NCBI GenBank assembly: GCA_040779335.1
Contig: JBFONV010000002.1
Coordinates: 496,001-560,000, forward strand
DNA from: JBFONV01 sp040779335
Lineage (GTDB): Bacteria > Pseudomonadota > Gammaproteobacteria > Enterobacterales > Alteromonadaceae
Direction: 5' to 3'
DNA length: 64,000 bases
Under the pieces are notes generated by a model that was given only the letters and a program-made list of their open reading frames with translations, did not search any database and had not been told where the DNA came from. A program made the translations under genes and the position numbers. Positions 8,593 to 18,018 of the stretch are shown piece by piece (the stretch's first letter is position 1; every line of letters begins with the position of its first letter).

Positions 8593-11148
8593 TTAATTCG
8601 CGTTAATGCCAAGATCTTGCGGAGTCCCTTTCAAGCAACCAACGTTGTATGGGAAATCGTAGGTCCAGTGATAATGGTACATATTACGAATTTGATTGTC
8701 CCATTCAATATCATGGGTATGACCATGACACTCATCCAAATCGGCTGACGCCAACACTTCGCCATCTTCGCCTCTGGGACCGAAAATACCAAAACCATCT
8801 TGAATATATCCCATCAATTTAGAGTGCTCGCCATTATCAGGATCTAACTCCGCTAGTACATTTTCAGCAAGGTAATGATAGTGATAAGTTTCAGTGCCGT
8901 CGGTATGCCCACCACTACTATCAAGCATTTCATAGGCTGAAGCGTCAGTACCTACGGTTGAAGACCCTTGGTAAATAGCCGATCCAGTTAATGAAATACC
9001 GGTCGCGCCAAATCCAACACAGCTAGGCTGAGCGTTAACAGTTGGCACGGCATCAAACGTAATTTGAACATTATGTGGCGAAATAATATTAGGGTTTTTG
9101 TCGTAGTTCCACGCGGTGGTGCCACTTTGTACAGGGAAAGTACCTGTAGGTGTTGTTGGCAGATTGTTGCCTGTGATGATCCTTTGTCCTTGACCATTAA
9201 GCGCAACATTGAACTCGCTGGCAAAATAATTTTCACCTTCAACTTGCGGTTTAACAATGTAATTCCAAGTGCCATCGGCATTAGTCCAATCATCAGAAGG
9301 CGCTGCACCTGCACCATCGGTGGGGAGACGACAAAGCCATAATTTACCAATTTCTGGGGCTGTATCGCCATTTATGCGTTGTAAAATAAGCGGATCGCCA
9401 ATCGGCAAATGAGTTAAATCAGCATTAACGTTATGATCAATACATGAAACGTTTACATCACTAATATTAGTATTGAACACGCCAACACCGTTATTAATAG
9501 TACAAGTATGATTATTAGGCTCAGCAGCTAACTGAATATTATACGTACTGTTGTTTGTTGCTAATTCAGTAAATTCAAATGTTGTCGCGCCAGCGGCAAT
9601 CGCTAAGGTTTCAGCGCCATTAACCAGTACCAGTCCTTCAGCGTGTAAGCCCGATATTTCGCCAGATAATGTATATGTTTCTTCAGCATCGCTCGCCTCT
9701 GATAACAAGGCATCCCAGCCAACTCGTTCTGCGCGATAAATATTGCCATTATTAATATGTAACTCCCACACCACTTGTGATGGTTGTGTTGGTGTTACCT
9801 CAACTAAATAGGCATTGTCATGACTACCGGGACCGCCAGCCGTTATTAAAATATTACCGTTTGGTAATTCGTCTATATCGCCAAGTGACTTGGTATATTT
9901 ATCAACCACGTGCTCCCATACTTGCGTTGCTTGCATGGTATTGGTATCAACTTGATATTTAACGCCACGGCTATTGTATTGACTGCCTGATAACGCTGCT
10001 TCATTGCGATTATCATAGATTAAATAGCCGCCATCAGCCGTTTGCATTGGCGCGTGTTGAGCAGACATCCAACTCCCTGTTTGTAGTTGAATAAATTTAC
10101 TTTGTAGAGACGCTTTTGTTGTACCTTCATCATTTCCGAGGATCCAGTTAATATCGCCACTAGTGTGATCAATATTAACCACCCAACTTTGCGAGCGAAC
10201 TGATAGCAAAATAGAGCCGTCTGCTTGTTGGAATATGGCATTTGAATGACTCCAGTCAAGCGTGCCATCATCACCTACTCTGGTTGATAAATCGCCAGGA
10301 AAACGATTGGTATCTAAATGTTCAAAACTCGACCACTGCCATACTAAATTGCCGGCAGGACTATATTCTTGAATAAGGTCGCCCTTAAGCAAATTGCCAT
10401 TTAATTGCTCACGCTCGTTGGTGAGTACCATAATATTGCCGTTATCGAGTATGGTCGCTTCGTGGTGATAAGTAGGTAAATCGTATGTAGATATAACATT
10501 ACCTAACATATCGATAACTCTAACTTCACTGTTCAGCATAAGCATGAGCTTATTATCACCCAAGTACTTGATCACCGGTGAATTATTGAGCATAGGTACA
10601 TTTTCGTCATGTAAATACCAAACAGGGATCCCCGCTTCATCTACGGCAATAAACTTAGCATCAGGCCCTGATACCGCAAAAAAGTTAACCCCTTGATAGC
10701 TGTCTTGACCGCTAGTTTTTAACTCAATATCCGGTAAATTAAACGGCAGCGCTGGTGTTGTATAAGAGATAGGATCGCTAGTTTTTACCACCCGGGATTG
10801 GTTTGTCATCAATGCCGTAAGCTGATAGGTAGTCTCAGGCCTTAAACCAATTATGGTAATATCGTGTTCGGTTGCAGAAGCAGATATAGCCGTTTCTCTT
10901 GTTTCTGTTTCCGCTGACTCTATTTGAATTGATACTTCAGTTGCTTCACTAGTATTCACTTTGACAGCGACCATAAGTACATTACTGTCGTGTGCGCTAA
11001 CAGTAAATTCAATATTTTGGGCGTCAACTGGCACGTCAACAACTGTAGGCGTATCAGGTGTTGGCGATGATTTAGAGGCATTGCAACCAGAAGTAAAAAA
11101 CAAACTGGTCATTAAAATAGGGGTTAATAGGTGATGACTAATTTTCAT
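8593..11148 (-). CDS. Lipoprotein fusing an arylsulfotransferase-like propeller to a YHYH domain
   Basis: 851 residues from the ATG at 11148, which follows AGGA and gives a clean lipoprotein signal with lipobox FTSGC; an in-frame TTG 11 codons upstream is disfavoured. After a fibronectin-like N-terminal stretch comes an arylsulfate sulfotransferase (ASST) beta-propeller (about 135-500). It keeps the typical HHEA, DWSHSN, SVRSQ and SAQHAP segments, which hold the histidines and arginine used for sulfate transfer in this family. Next is a small beta-sandwich (LSGEISGL.., about 505-590), then a C-terminal YHYH domain with two YHYH motifs, a cysteine/histidine-rich DECHGHTHDIEW and a closing GCLKG. 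Its likely site is the periplasmic or outer-membrane face. The substrate is unknown, and the pairing of these domains in one chain is unusual. Confidence 0.82.
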   Translation of the reverse strand: MKISHHLLTPILMTSLFFTSGCNASKSSPTPDTPTVVDVPVDAQNIEFTVSAHDSNVLMVAVKVNTSEATEVSIQIESAETETRETAISASATEHDITIIGLRPETTYQLTALMTNQSRVVKTSDPISYTTPALPFNLPDIELKTSGQDSYQGVNFFAVSGPDAKFIAVDEAGIPVWYLHDENVPMLNNSPVIKYLGDNKLMLMLNSEVRVIDMLGNVISTYDLPTYHHEATILDNGNIMVLTNEREQLNGNLLKGDLIQEYSPAGNLVWQWSSFEHLDTNRFPGDLSTRVGDDGTLDWSHSNAIFQQADGSILLSVRSQSWVVNIDHTSGDINWILGNDEGTTKASLQSKFIQLQTGSWMSAQHAPMQTADGGYLIYDNRNEAALSGSQYNSRGVKYQVDTNTMQATQVWEHVVDKYTKSLGDIDELPNGNILITAGGPGSHDNAYLVEVTPTQPSQVVWELHINNGNIYRAERVGWDALLSEASDAEETYTLSGEISGLHAEGLVLVNGAETLAIAAGATTFEFTELATNNSTYNIQLAAEPNNHTCTINNGVGVFNTNISDVNVSCIDHNVNADLTHLPIGDPLILQRINGDTAPEIGKLWLCRLPTDGAGAAPSDDWTNADGTWNYIVKPQVEGENYFASEFNVALNGQGQRIITGNNLPTTPTGTFPVQSGTTAWNYDKNPNIISPHNVQITFDAVPTVNAQPSCVGFGATGISLTGSAIYQGSSTVGTDASAYEMLDSSGGHTDGTETYHYHYLAENVLAELDPDNGEHSKLMGYIQDGFGIFGPRGEDGEVLASADLDECHGHTHDIEWDNQIRNMYHYHWTYDFPYNVGCLKGTPQDLGINAN

Positions 11149-11255
11149 CTTATATTCCTGTGGTTTGGTTATTAAAGCCAAGCTTATGGCGCCATTAACA
11201 CAAATCCGAAGGACTCAAGCAATCATCTTTACGTTACTTTACGTTCGACTAACGA

Positions 11256-11711
11256 CTAAATTCCCTGTTGAATAACTCCTCTGCCACCTAGATGTTTAAC
11301 AAAAAAATGATACACTTTTCTTAATTTAAAATCGTTTAGCATTGCTAAAAACAATCTATCGATCTCTTCTTTCGCAATAGGCACTGTGTCTAAATACTGA
11401 TAAAGCGCATCGTGCACTAATGATGCGTGGTAAGTAAAAGGCTTCATGGTCCGATAATCAATATGACCATCGGGTGTGCCGATAATAAATAAATTAAAAA
11501 CACTTAATTTAGGGGTACAGCCATCCCACGAATAGCCGGTTTCATTCGCTTTAACGGTAATAGTGCCACTCGTTGATATTTCTAGCCATTGCGACTTGTA
11601 CGGCGCCGTTAGTTCCCAGCCCGACTCAACACTAAAGTCCTGTTCAATTTTAAATTTGTAGGGAAAATTTCCCGTTCGCTGTATTTCTCTTGGTTCATGC
11701 CAATTATCCAT
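11256..11711 (-). CDS. DUF1353-like small protein
   Basis: 151 residues, no signal peptide. A beta-rich N-terminal half is followed by the DUF1353-type signature: YSWDGCTPK, then VHDALYQY and IDRLFLAML. Such proteins are known mainly from phages and conjugative elements and from scattered chromosomal genes, and no function has been established. The invariant His-Asp of the HDALY segment suggests a catalytic or metal-binding site, but that is an inference. The gene is followed by the fusion-lipoprotein gene on the same strand, with about 107 bases between them. Confidence 0.65.
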   Translation of the reverse strand: MDNWHEPREIQRTGNFPYKFKIEQDFSVESGWELTAPYKSQWLEISTSGTITVKANETGYSWDGCTPKLSVFNLFIIGTPDGHIDYRTMKPFTYHASLVHDALYQYLDTVPIAKEEIDRLFLAMLNDFKLRKVYHFFVKHLGGRGVIQQGI

Positions 11712-11901
11712 TTTCTTACTCTCTTTATTCCTTTCAATAAGCGGAACAGTTAAACGTTAACCATTATTTGTGTATGATTAGCAGTTGTTAGACGATGTTT
11801 AGCCTCAACTATAGAGTCCTTCATGGCTGAAAGAAAGGTTCTATTGTCATCGCAGCGAATGTAAACGTTTATTTGCCAACATTTTAATCTACAGGAGACA
11901 C

Positions 11902-12396
11902 ATGAAGTATTTTGCCTACGGTTCCAACATGTCATTAGCTCGGCTGCAGCAGCGAGTCCCCAGCGCCAAACGCATCGCCGTTGTTTTCCTCGAACAACAC
12001 CAACTACGCTTTCATAAACTCAGCCTAGATGGCTCGGGAAAATGTGACGCTTATTTAACTGGCGAGACCAATGACTTGGTGATAGGCACTTTGTATGAGA
12101 TTGATGGCAAAGAAAAATGGGCGTTGGATGAAGCTGAAGGATTAGGACATGGTTACGACATAAAAAATGTGCAAGTACGTACCAATAGCGGTGAAATTAT
12201 TGACGCCTTTACTTATTATGCCATTCGTATTGAACCATCATCAAAACCCTATTCTTGGTATTTAAATCATGTCATCACCGGTGCTAAAGAAATCAATATA
12301 CCACCGGCTTACTTAGCAAAAATTTTGGCTATTGAAAGTATTGAAGATCATGATCGCCAGCGTGACGCTAACGAAAGGGCAATACATTCACCTTAA
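11902..12396 (+). CDS. Gamma-glutamylcyclotransferase family protein (AIG2/GGCT-like)
   Basis: 164 residues. The N-terminal YGSN motif (residues 6-9) forms the substrate-binding loop of the GGCT-like fold, and the catalytic glutamate is in LDEAEG (about residue 76). The family releases 5-oxoproline from gamma-glutamyl amines or peptides. A cyclotransferase acting on gamma-glutamyl compounds would suit a region rich in gamma-glutamyl-polyamine genes, but no operon link exists and that role is inferred. An SD (ACAGGAGA) precedes the ATG. Confidence 0.85.
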   Translation: MKYFAYGSNMSLARLQQRVPSAKRIAVVFLEQHQLRFHKLSLDGSGKCDAYLTGETNDLVIGTLYEIDGKEKWALDEAEGLGHGYDIKNVQVRTNSGEIIDAFTYYAIRIEPSSKPYSWYLNHVITGAKEINIPPAYLAKILAIESIEDHDRQRDANERAIHSP

Positions 12397-12437
12397 ACAC
12401 CACGAGCTAATTTTAGCCGTGTCACAATTAATCAAGC

Positions 12438-12470
12438 CAAGTGTTAGGGTAGGTAAAACCCTAACACTTG
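12438..12470. terminator. Strong hairpin between convergent genes
   Basis: A perfect 13-bp stem (CAAGTGTTAGGGT with its reverse complement) encloses a 7-base loop between the stops at 12396 and 12478. A bidirectional terminator is the natural reading, although no T-tract follows on either strand. Confidence 0.6.
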
Positions 12471-12477
12471 TACTCGG

Positions 12478-13890
12478 CTAACAAGTAAAACCTAAGTTCA
12501 TTTTATCCAAAAGCTGTAGCCACAAACCGCGTTTTCCACCATTAGCATCCGCTTGTACCAAGGCATTTTGGGTAAAGCGCACTCCAAACCAGCGAAATGG
12601 CTCTGGTGCCCAGGGCATAGGTTTCTTTTTAACAAATTCCATCTCCAAAATATCACTCGGTTGATACCCTAATAGCTCGATACCAATACGCGCACCAAAC
12701 CGAGAAGCACCAACGCCTAATCCGGTATAGCCTACCGCCCATGCGACACGACCATTATAAGTAACACCTGGTACCATACAAAAACGAGTAGAGGTAGCAA
12801 TAATACCACTCCAGCGATGAGTAAATTTAACGCCCTTAAGTTGAGGAAAGGTTTCAAAAAACTCACGAGAAAGTTGCTCAAAACGCTCTGGAATATCAGC
12901 ACATCGAGCGGCATCAGTACCTTTATTAAAATAGTAACGCACCGCGCCGCCGCCGCCCCAAGTGATCCTATTATCATCAGTCATACGATAGTAATGAAAC
13001 ATATTGGCGTGATTACCAATGGCATGACGCGTTTTATGCCAACCAATAGACGCTAGTTGCTCTTCATTAAGTGGCTCAGTCGCCAGTTGGTAATCCCATA
13101 CTGGAATCACCGTTTTACTCACTTGTTTAACAGGGTTGTGATAAGCATTAGTGGCCATAAATACTTTGTTGCTTTGAATAGTTCCCGCTGGGCACTTTGC
13201 GAACATCTGCATATCGCCCAAAGGTTCAACATCGTTTAACGGGGTGTTTTCAAAGATGCGTACACCAAGCTCTAACAATACTCGTTTTAACCCCCAGCAC
13301 AAACGCGCTGGATCAATAATGCCGTCTTGGCCATCCCGGCGCCATAATCCCGCTAAATACGTAGGTGAGTTTACTTGCGCCTGCATTGCCTCTTTATCAA
13401 ACCAAACAACATCATCACCGTCTGCTTTTTCACGTTCATATTCAGCGCGCAACGCGTCAACCGCCGCTTGATTAGTCGCGACTTCGGTCTCCCCCACTCG
13501 CTCATAACGCGCATCAATATTATAACGTGTTAATGTCTCGAGTAACTCAGCCATGTTTTGCTGGCCAAGTTGATACAATTTTTCTGCTTCACCGGGAAAG
13601 TGATGGTCGGTGTTAGTTTCGCCATGGGCCAAGCTAGAGTTTAAAAAACCACCATTTCGTCCCGAAGCACCATCAGCAACAAAGGTTTTTTCGATCAAAA
13701 TAATATCAGCTTCAGGCACTCGTTCTTTAGCTTGCAAGGCGGCCCAGAGTCCGGTAAAGCCACCGCCGACAATAAGTAGCTCGCATTGAGCATCCCCCTT
13801 CAACGCTGGAAGAACCTCGGGTCTTATGTCTTGATCATGCCAAAGTGAACAATATTTTGAGTCTTTAAGTGCTTCTAAATGCTGCTGCAT
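12478..13890 (-). CDS. FAD-dependent amine oxidoreductase (DAO family)
   Basis: 470 residues with an N-terminal FAD-binding GGGFTGLWAA segment (about 42-51), the GASGRNGGFLNSSLAHG loop typical of PuuB/OrdL-type oxidases, and a C-terminal substrate/FAD segment (WAVGYTGLGVGASR). The family oxidises secondary or primary amines and N-methyl amino acids to imines or aldehydes with O2. It is the last gene of the five-gene minus-strand cluster, 121 bases after an aldehyde dehydrogenase, so the aldehyde it makes is probably oxidised by that enzyme. A diamine, a polyamine or its gamma-glutamyl derivative is the likely substrate, inferred from context only. Confidence 0.85.
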   Translation of the reverse strand: MQQHLEALKDSKYCSLWHDQDIRPEVLPALKGDAQCELLIVGGGFTGLWAALQAKERVPEADIILIEKTFVADGASGRNGGFLNSSLAHGETNTDHHFPGEAEKLYQLGQQNMAELLETLTRYNIDARYERVGETEVATNQAAVDALRAEYEREKADGDDVVWFDKEAMQAQVNSPTYLAGLWRRDGQDGIIDPARLCWGLKRVLLELGVRIFENTPLNDVEPLGDMQMFAKCPAGTIQSNKVFMATNAYHNPVKQVSKTVIPVWDYQLATEPLNEEQLASIGWHKTRHAIGNHANMFHYYRMTDDNRITWGGGGAVRYYFNKGTDAARCADIPERFEQLSREFFETFPQLKGVKFTHRWSGIIATSTRFCMVPGVTYNGRVAWAVGYTGLGVGASRFGARIGIELLGYQPSDILEMEFVKKKPMPWAPEPFRWFGVRFTQNALVQADANGGKRGLWLQLLDKMNLGFTC

Positions 13891-14011
13891 AAATTTCTCT
13901 TTTACTTTTTTATCAATGGTTTAATTTGTATCTAACATTTCTTTTTTCTTCATAAAAAATTGCGGGCAATAAGCTACACGAAATGATTTAAGTAACCTTT
14001 TAATAACGGCA

Positions 14012-15487
14012 TCATTTGATATACCATGCCCATGGGTCATTACTGACATATCGAGTAATTTGCTTGGTTTCGAGATAATTATTTAACCCCCATTCCCCTA
14101 ATTCTCTGCCGATACCAGACTGTTTATAACCACCCCAAGGCGCTTCGACAAAAGTAGGTTGCGAACAATTGATCCAAACAATACCCGCGCGAAAAGCTCG
14201 AGCAACACGTTCACAGCGCTCGTCATCTTTGGACATGACCGCAGCGGCGAGCCCAAAGCGTGAATCGTTAGCCATGCGTACCGCTTCACTTTCGGTTGTA
14301 AAAGGTTTAACGCAAACCACAGGACCAAAAATTTCTTCCTGCCATACCCAACTATCTTCATCCATATCGGTTAACACCGTTGGCTGTAAATAATACCCCG
14401 TGTCTAAATGCGCTGGTTTATCGCCGCCGGTCGCTATTTTTGCGCCATCAGCCACACCGCGAGCAATAGCGGCTTTTACTTTTTCATATTGGTCTGAATT
14501 AACCAAAGGTCCGAGTAAAATTCCATCCTCATCACCAGCACCAATGCTAATTTTTTGCGCTTCACTTACTAATCGCGCCATTAACGCTGGATAGATAGCC
14601 TCGGCAACCAATACTCGTGAGGTCGCAGAGCACACTTGCCCTTGATTCCAGAAAATACCAAACATGATCCATTCAACGGCTTGCTCAATATCAGCGTCTT
14701 CAAAAATAACAAAGGGAGACTTGCCGCCAAGTTCAAGGCTAACATTTTTAATATCTCGCGCCGCCATGGCCATAATTTTTGAGCCAGTGGGTACTGAGCC
14801 AGTAAAAGCCAATTTATCAATGTCTTTGTGCTCAACCAAAGGTTGCCCAGCATCAACTCCTAGGCCTGTCACTATGTTAAGCACGCCCGCAGGTAAGTTT
14901 GCCTCATCAACAATTTCAGCAAGTGCTAATGCAGTTAACGGCGTAATTTCAGAGGGTTTTAATACCATAGTGCAACCAGCAGCTAATGCTGGAGCTACTT
15001 TCCATGCAGCCATTAACATAGGAAAATTCCATGGGATAATTGCGCCCGCCACACCAATCGGTTCTTTTACGGCTGTAGAAGTAAAGCCAGCATCAGGTAA
15101 CTGCACTGTTTTTTCACTGTTACTATCAAGCTCTATAGCCAGTTGCGCGTAAAATTCAAAGGTGCCCGCAGTATCTTCGATATCCCATTTCGCTTCAGGA
15201 AAAGGCTTACCGTTGTCTTTTACTTCTAACGCGGCTAATTCATCAAGTCGACGATTGATAATTTCAGCGATTTTACTCAGGTAACCGGCGCGCTCTTCGC
15301 CAGTCATTTTTGGCCAAGGTCCGTGATCAAAAGCATGTCTGGCAGAGGCGACCGCCGCATCTATATCATCGCTATTACCGGCAGATACTTGCGCGATAAC
15401 TTCTTCATTGGCCGGATTGATAACATCAAAAGTGGCGGTTGACGCTGACTTGACCCATTGCCCACCAATATAATGTTTGTTGTTCAT
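14012..15487 (-). CDS. Aldehyde dehydrogenase, betaine/amino-aldehyde type
   Basis: 491 residues, full-length ALDH superfamily member. It shows PWNFPMLMAAWK, FTGSVPTG, the general base in LELGGKSPF and the nucleophile in NQGQVCSATSR (about 290). The pattern is that of betaine-aldehyde or omega-aminoaldehyde dehydrogenases (BetB/ALDH10-like). In this cluster it probably oxidises an amino-aldehyde made by the neighbouring flavin oxidase, for example 3-aminopropanal to beta-alanine or 4-aminobutanal to GABA. The exact aldehyde cannot be set from sequence. It lies between the bicupin gene and the flavin oxidase gene on the same strand. Confidence 0.88.
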   Translation of the reverse strand: MNNKHYIGGQWVKSASTATFDVINPANEEVIAQVSAGNSDDIDAAVASARHAFDHGPWPKMTGEERAGYLSKIAEIINRRLDELAALEVKDNGKPFPEAKWDIEDTAGTFEFYAQLAIELDSNSEKTVQLPDAGFTSTAVKEPIGVAGAIIPWNFPMLMAAWKVAPALAAGCTMVLKPSEITPLTALALAEIVDEANLPAGVLNIVTGLGVDAGQPLVEHKDIDKLAFTGSVPTGSKIMAMAARDIKNVSLELGGKSPFVIFEDADIEQAVEWIMFGIFWNQGQVCSATSRVLVAEAIYPALMARLVSEAQKISIGAGDEDGILLGPLVNSDQYEKVKAAIARGVADGAKIATGGDKPAHLDTGYYLQPTVLTDMDEDSWVWQEEIFGPVVCVKPFTTESEAVRMANDSRFGLAAAVMSKDDERCERVARAFRAGIVWINCSQPTFVEAPWGGYKQSGIGRELGEWGLNNYLETKQITRYVSNDPWAWYIK

Positions 15488-15586
15488 TTCAATAATCCTC
15501 TTATGCTTTGCATTTATTGTTATTTAGCTGCGGTTATTTCACCGTGTGACTAAGCTCACGCCAATTAAACTGACCGTTAGCTGCTT

Positions 15587-16339
15587 TTACGCACTTTTAA
15601 TGGCTGCAAAAAACGCCCGTAAGTTGCCACTCACTTGCCAACGACATGGTGTCCCTTGTGGGATAAATAATGCGTCGCCTGCTTGAAATAATTGTTCACT
15701 ACCTTGTTCATCTAATAGCGTAACGCTGCCATTTTGTATCACCATAAATTCATGATGCGGATACATCATTAGACTAGACTCAAAAGCCGATACTTCCCAC
15801 GTCCCAGAGGTAAATCGTCCTAAAGTATCTTGATAACACAGTTGCTCTGATTGCGTTACTGCATTCGTGCTCGCCACCTGTGAGTGAATGCTTACATCAC
15901 CTTTGCCCTCTATTTTTAAAGTAGGCTTACAAATACCTTTAATGCTCGGCGCACTGGGTACTGACTCATTGGGATGCTCTGAGATCACATAAAATTTACG
16001 TAAATATCCTTGTTGTTGCCATTGGCAGTTGTAACCTTTAGGGATCACAAAGGCTTCACCCGCGGCAACTTTTTCGCGCTGGCCTGATTCGTTATTCTGA
16101 ATGTCGACCTCGCCTTCGAGTAGCCACATAAATTCGTCACAACTATAAGGACCACCCGTTTCTGTCATGTCTGTGGTATCCCATACTCCAATGTATAACC
16201 CTATTTCTTCATTTTCATAGTAACTATGGGTATGTTGAACAGGAGCGGTGCTGACAAACATCGATTCATCAATTTCATCTTCAACCTCGCCAAAATTTTC
16301 TGGCGTCGCACTTAAACGAATAATGTGGTTAATTGACAT
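15587..16339 (-). CDS. Bicupin protein (EutQ/DUF861-like cupins)
   Basis: 250 residues with two cupin halves. The first (about 55-120) has a CDEFMWLLEGEVDI strand pair and AGEAFVIPKGYNCQW. The second (about 170-248) has HEFMVIQNGSVTLLD and AGDALFIPQGTPCRW. The metal-binding His/Glu set is only partly kept in each half, so whether it is an enzyme or a ligand-binding protein is open. Such bicupins are frequent next to amine and amino-acid catabolic genes. It sits inside the amine cluster between MmsA and the aldehyde dehydrogenase. Confidence 0.75.
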   Translation of the reverse strand: MSINHIIRLSATPENFGEVEDEIDESMFVSTAPVQHTHSYYENEEIGLYIGVWDTTDMTETGGPYSCDEFMWLLEGEVDIQNNESGQREKVAAGEAFVIPKGYNCQWQQQGYLRKFYVISEHPNESVPSAPSIKGICKPTLKIEGKGDVSIHSQVASTNAVTQSEQLCYQDTLGRFTSGTWEVSAFESSLMMYPHHEFMVIQNGSVTLLDEQGSEQLFQAGDALFIPQGTPCRWQVSGNLRAFFAAIKSA

Positions 16340-16443
16340 TGTTGACCCTTTTTTTACTTAGTCCACTTAGAAATAACATATTGTCTGCCCTTAAAACCCA
16401 AATAGGAACAACCTAAGTTGTTCCTATTATCATCAAATGAATA

Positions 16444-17934
16444 TTAGCTAGGGAAAGCGAATGATGCACCTTCACGCACACCGCTTGATGGCCAACGTTG
16501 CGTAATGGTTTTACGTTTAGTATAGAAACGCACACCATCTGGACCATAAGCATGTAAATCACCAAACAATGAACGTTTCCAACCACCAAAGCTATGATAA
16601 GCAACGGGAACGGGTAACGGCACATTAATACCAACCATGCCCACTTGAATATGATCTGAGAAATAACGCGCGGCTTCACCATCTCGGGTAAAGATACAGG
16701 TGCCATTGCCATATTCATGATCGTTGATCAGCTGCATCGCTTCATCCATGGTTTTAACACGCACCACTTGCAACACTGGACCAAAAATTTCGGCTTGATA
16801 GCTATGCATATCGGCAGTGACATTATCAATTAAGGTTGCGCCAACAAAAAAGCCATCGGCATAACCCGGCACTTGAGGTTCACGACCGTCAACCACTATT
16901 TTAGCCCCTTGATATTCCGCGCTATTAATATAACCCACTACTTTTTCTTGATGCTGACGAGTGATCACTGGTCCAAAATCATTGCTGGGATCGTCATGAG
17001 CACCAACACTGAGCCCTTTCATTGCTTCAGTCATTTTTTCAACTAAGGCATCACCTGCCGCATCGCCAACAGCAACCGCCACTGATAATGCCATACAACG
17101 CTCACCCGATGAACCAAATGCTGCGCCAAGTAATTGATTAACCGTGTTATCCATATCAGCGTCAGGCATGACAATAGCGTGGTTTTTCGCACCACCCAAA
17201 GCCTGACAACGTTTACCGTTGGCGCTTGCCGTTGCATAAATGTATTCAGCGATTGGCGTAGAGCCAACAAAACTTACGGCTTTAACGCGATGATCACTTA
17301 ACAGTACGTCCACGGCTTCTTTATCACCGTTAACTACATTCATGACGCCATCAGGCAGACCGGCTTCTTTGAGTAATTGCGCAATGTATAAGGTTGAGCT
17401 TGGATCGCGCTCAGATGGTTTAAGCACAAAAGTATTACCGCAAACAATCGCGAGTGGAAACATCCACATAGGCACCATCGCCGGAAAGTTAAACGGGGTA
17501 ATACCAGCAACAACACCTAACGGCTGGAACTCACTCCAAGAGTCAATATTTGGCCCAACATTTCGACTATGTTCACCTTTTAACAGCTCAGGTGCGCCAC
17601 AAGCGTATTCAACATTTTCAATACCACGTTGTAACTCACCCGCCGCGTCATGGCTAATTTTGCCATGCTCTTCGCCAATCAGTTTAATAATGGTGTCAGC
17701 ATGTTGTTCAAGTAACTCTTTAAAACGAAACATCACACGAGCACGTTTAATCGCAGGCGTATTGCGCCATTCTGGAAATGCTGCTTCTGCCGCTGCTATT
17801 GCGCTTTCCGTAGTTTGCTTTGACGCCAGTGCAACTTGCTTTTCTGTTTTACCCGTTGCCGGATTAAAAATATCTTGGGTACGTTCAGTATTTACTATTA
17901 CTTCGCCGTTAATTAAATGGCCTACAGTTGTCAT
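16444..17934 (-). CDS. mmsA: CoA-acylating methylmalonate/malonate-semialdehyde dehydrogenase
   Basis: 496 residues, typical length for MmsA/IolA. It has the CoA-dependent ALDH hallmarks: GITPFNFPAMVPMWMFP, FVGSTPIAEYIY, GGAKNHAIVMPDAD in place of the usual general-base glutamate, and the nucleophilic cysteine in GERCMALS (about 285). It turns malonate semialdehyde into acetyl-CoA and CO2 (or methylmalonate semialdehyde into propionyl-CoA). Directly upstream on the same strand is the omega-amino acid:pyruvate aminotransferase, which makes malonate semialdehyde from beta-alanine, so the two form the final steps of beta-alanine degradation. Confidence 0.93.
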   Translation of the reverse strand: MTTVGHLINGEVIVNTERTQDIFNPATGKTEKQVALASKQTTESAIAAAEAAFPEWRNTPAIKRARVMFRFKELLEQHADTIIKLIGEEHGKISHDAAGELQRGIENVEYACGAPELLKGEHSRNVGPNIDSWSEFQPLGVVAGITPFNFPAMVPMWMFPLAIVCGNTFVLKPSERDPSSTLYIAQLLKEAGLPDGVMNVVNGDKEAVDVLLSDHRVKAVSFVGSTPIAEYIYATASANGKRCQALGGAKNHAIVMPDADMDNTVNQLLGAAFGSSGERCMALSVAVAVGDAAGDALVEKMTEAMKGLSVGAHDDPSNDFGPVITRQHQEKVVGYINSAEYQGAKIVVDGREPQVPGYADGFFVGATLIDNVTADMHSYQAEIFGPVLQVVRVKTMDEAMQLINDHEYGNGTCIFTRDGEAARYFSDHIQVGMVGINVPLPVPVAYHSFGGWKRSLFGDLHAYGPDGVRFYTKRKTITQRWPSSGVREGASFAFPS

Positions 17935-18018
17935 GGTGTTTCCTTAATGCTTTATTCAATGCACAGCAGTGGCTGCGCACTCAGGTATTAGTTAATGCTT
18001 ATATCAGAGTAAGCTTAT

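Noticed and set aside
14664..15152. A 162-codon plus-strand frame opposite the aldehyde dehydrogenase gene.
   Set aside because: It is the antisense shadow of a well-supported ALDH gene and shows no protein-family pattern.
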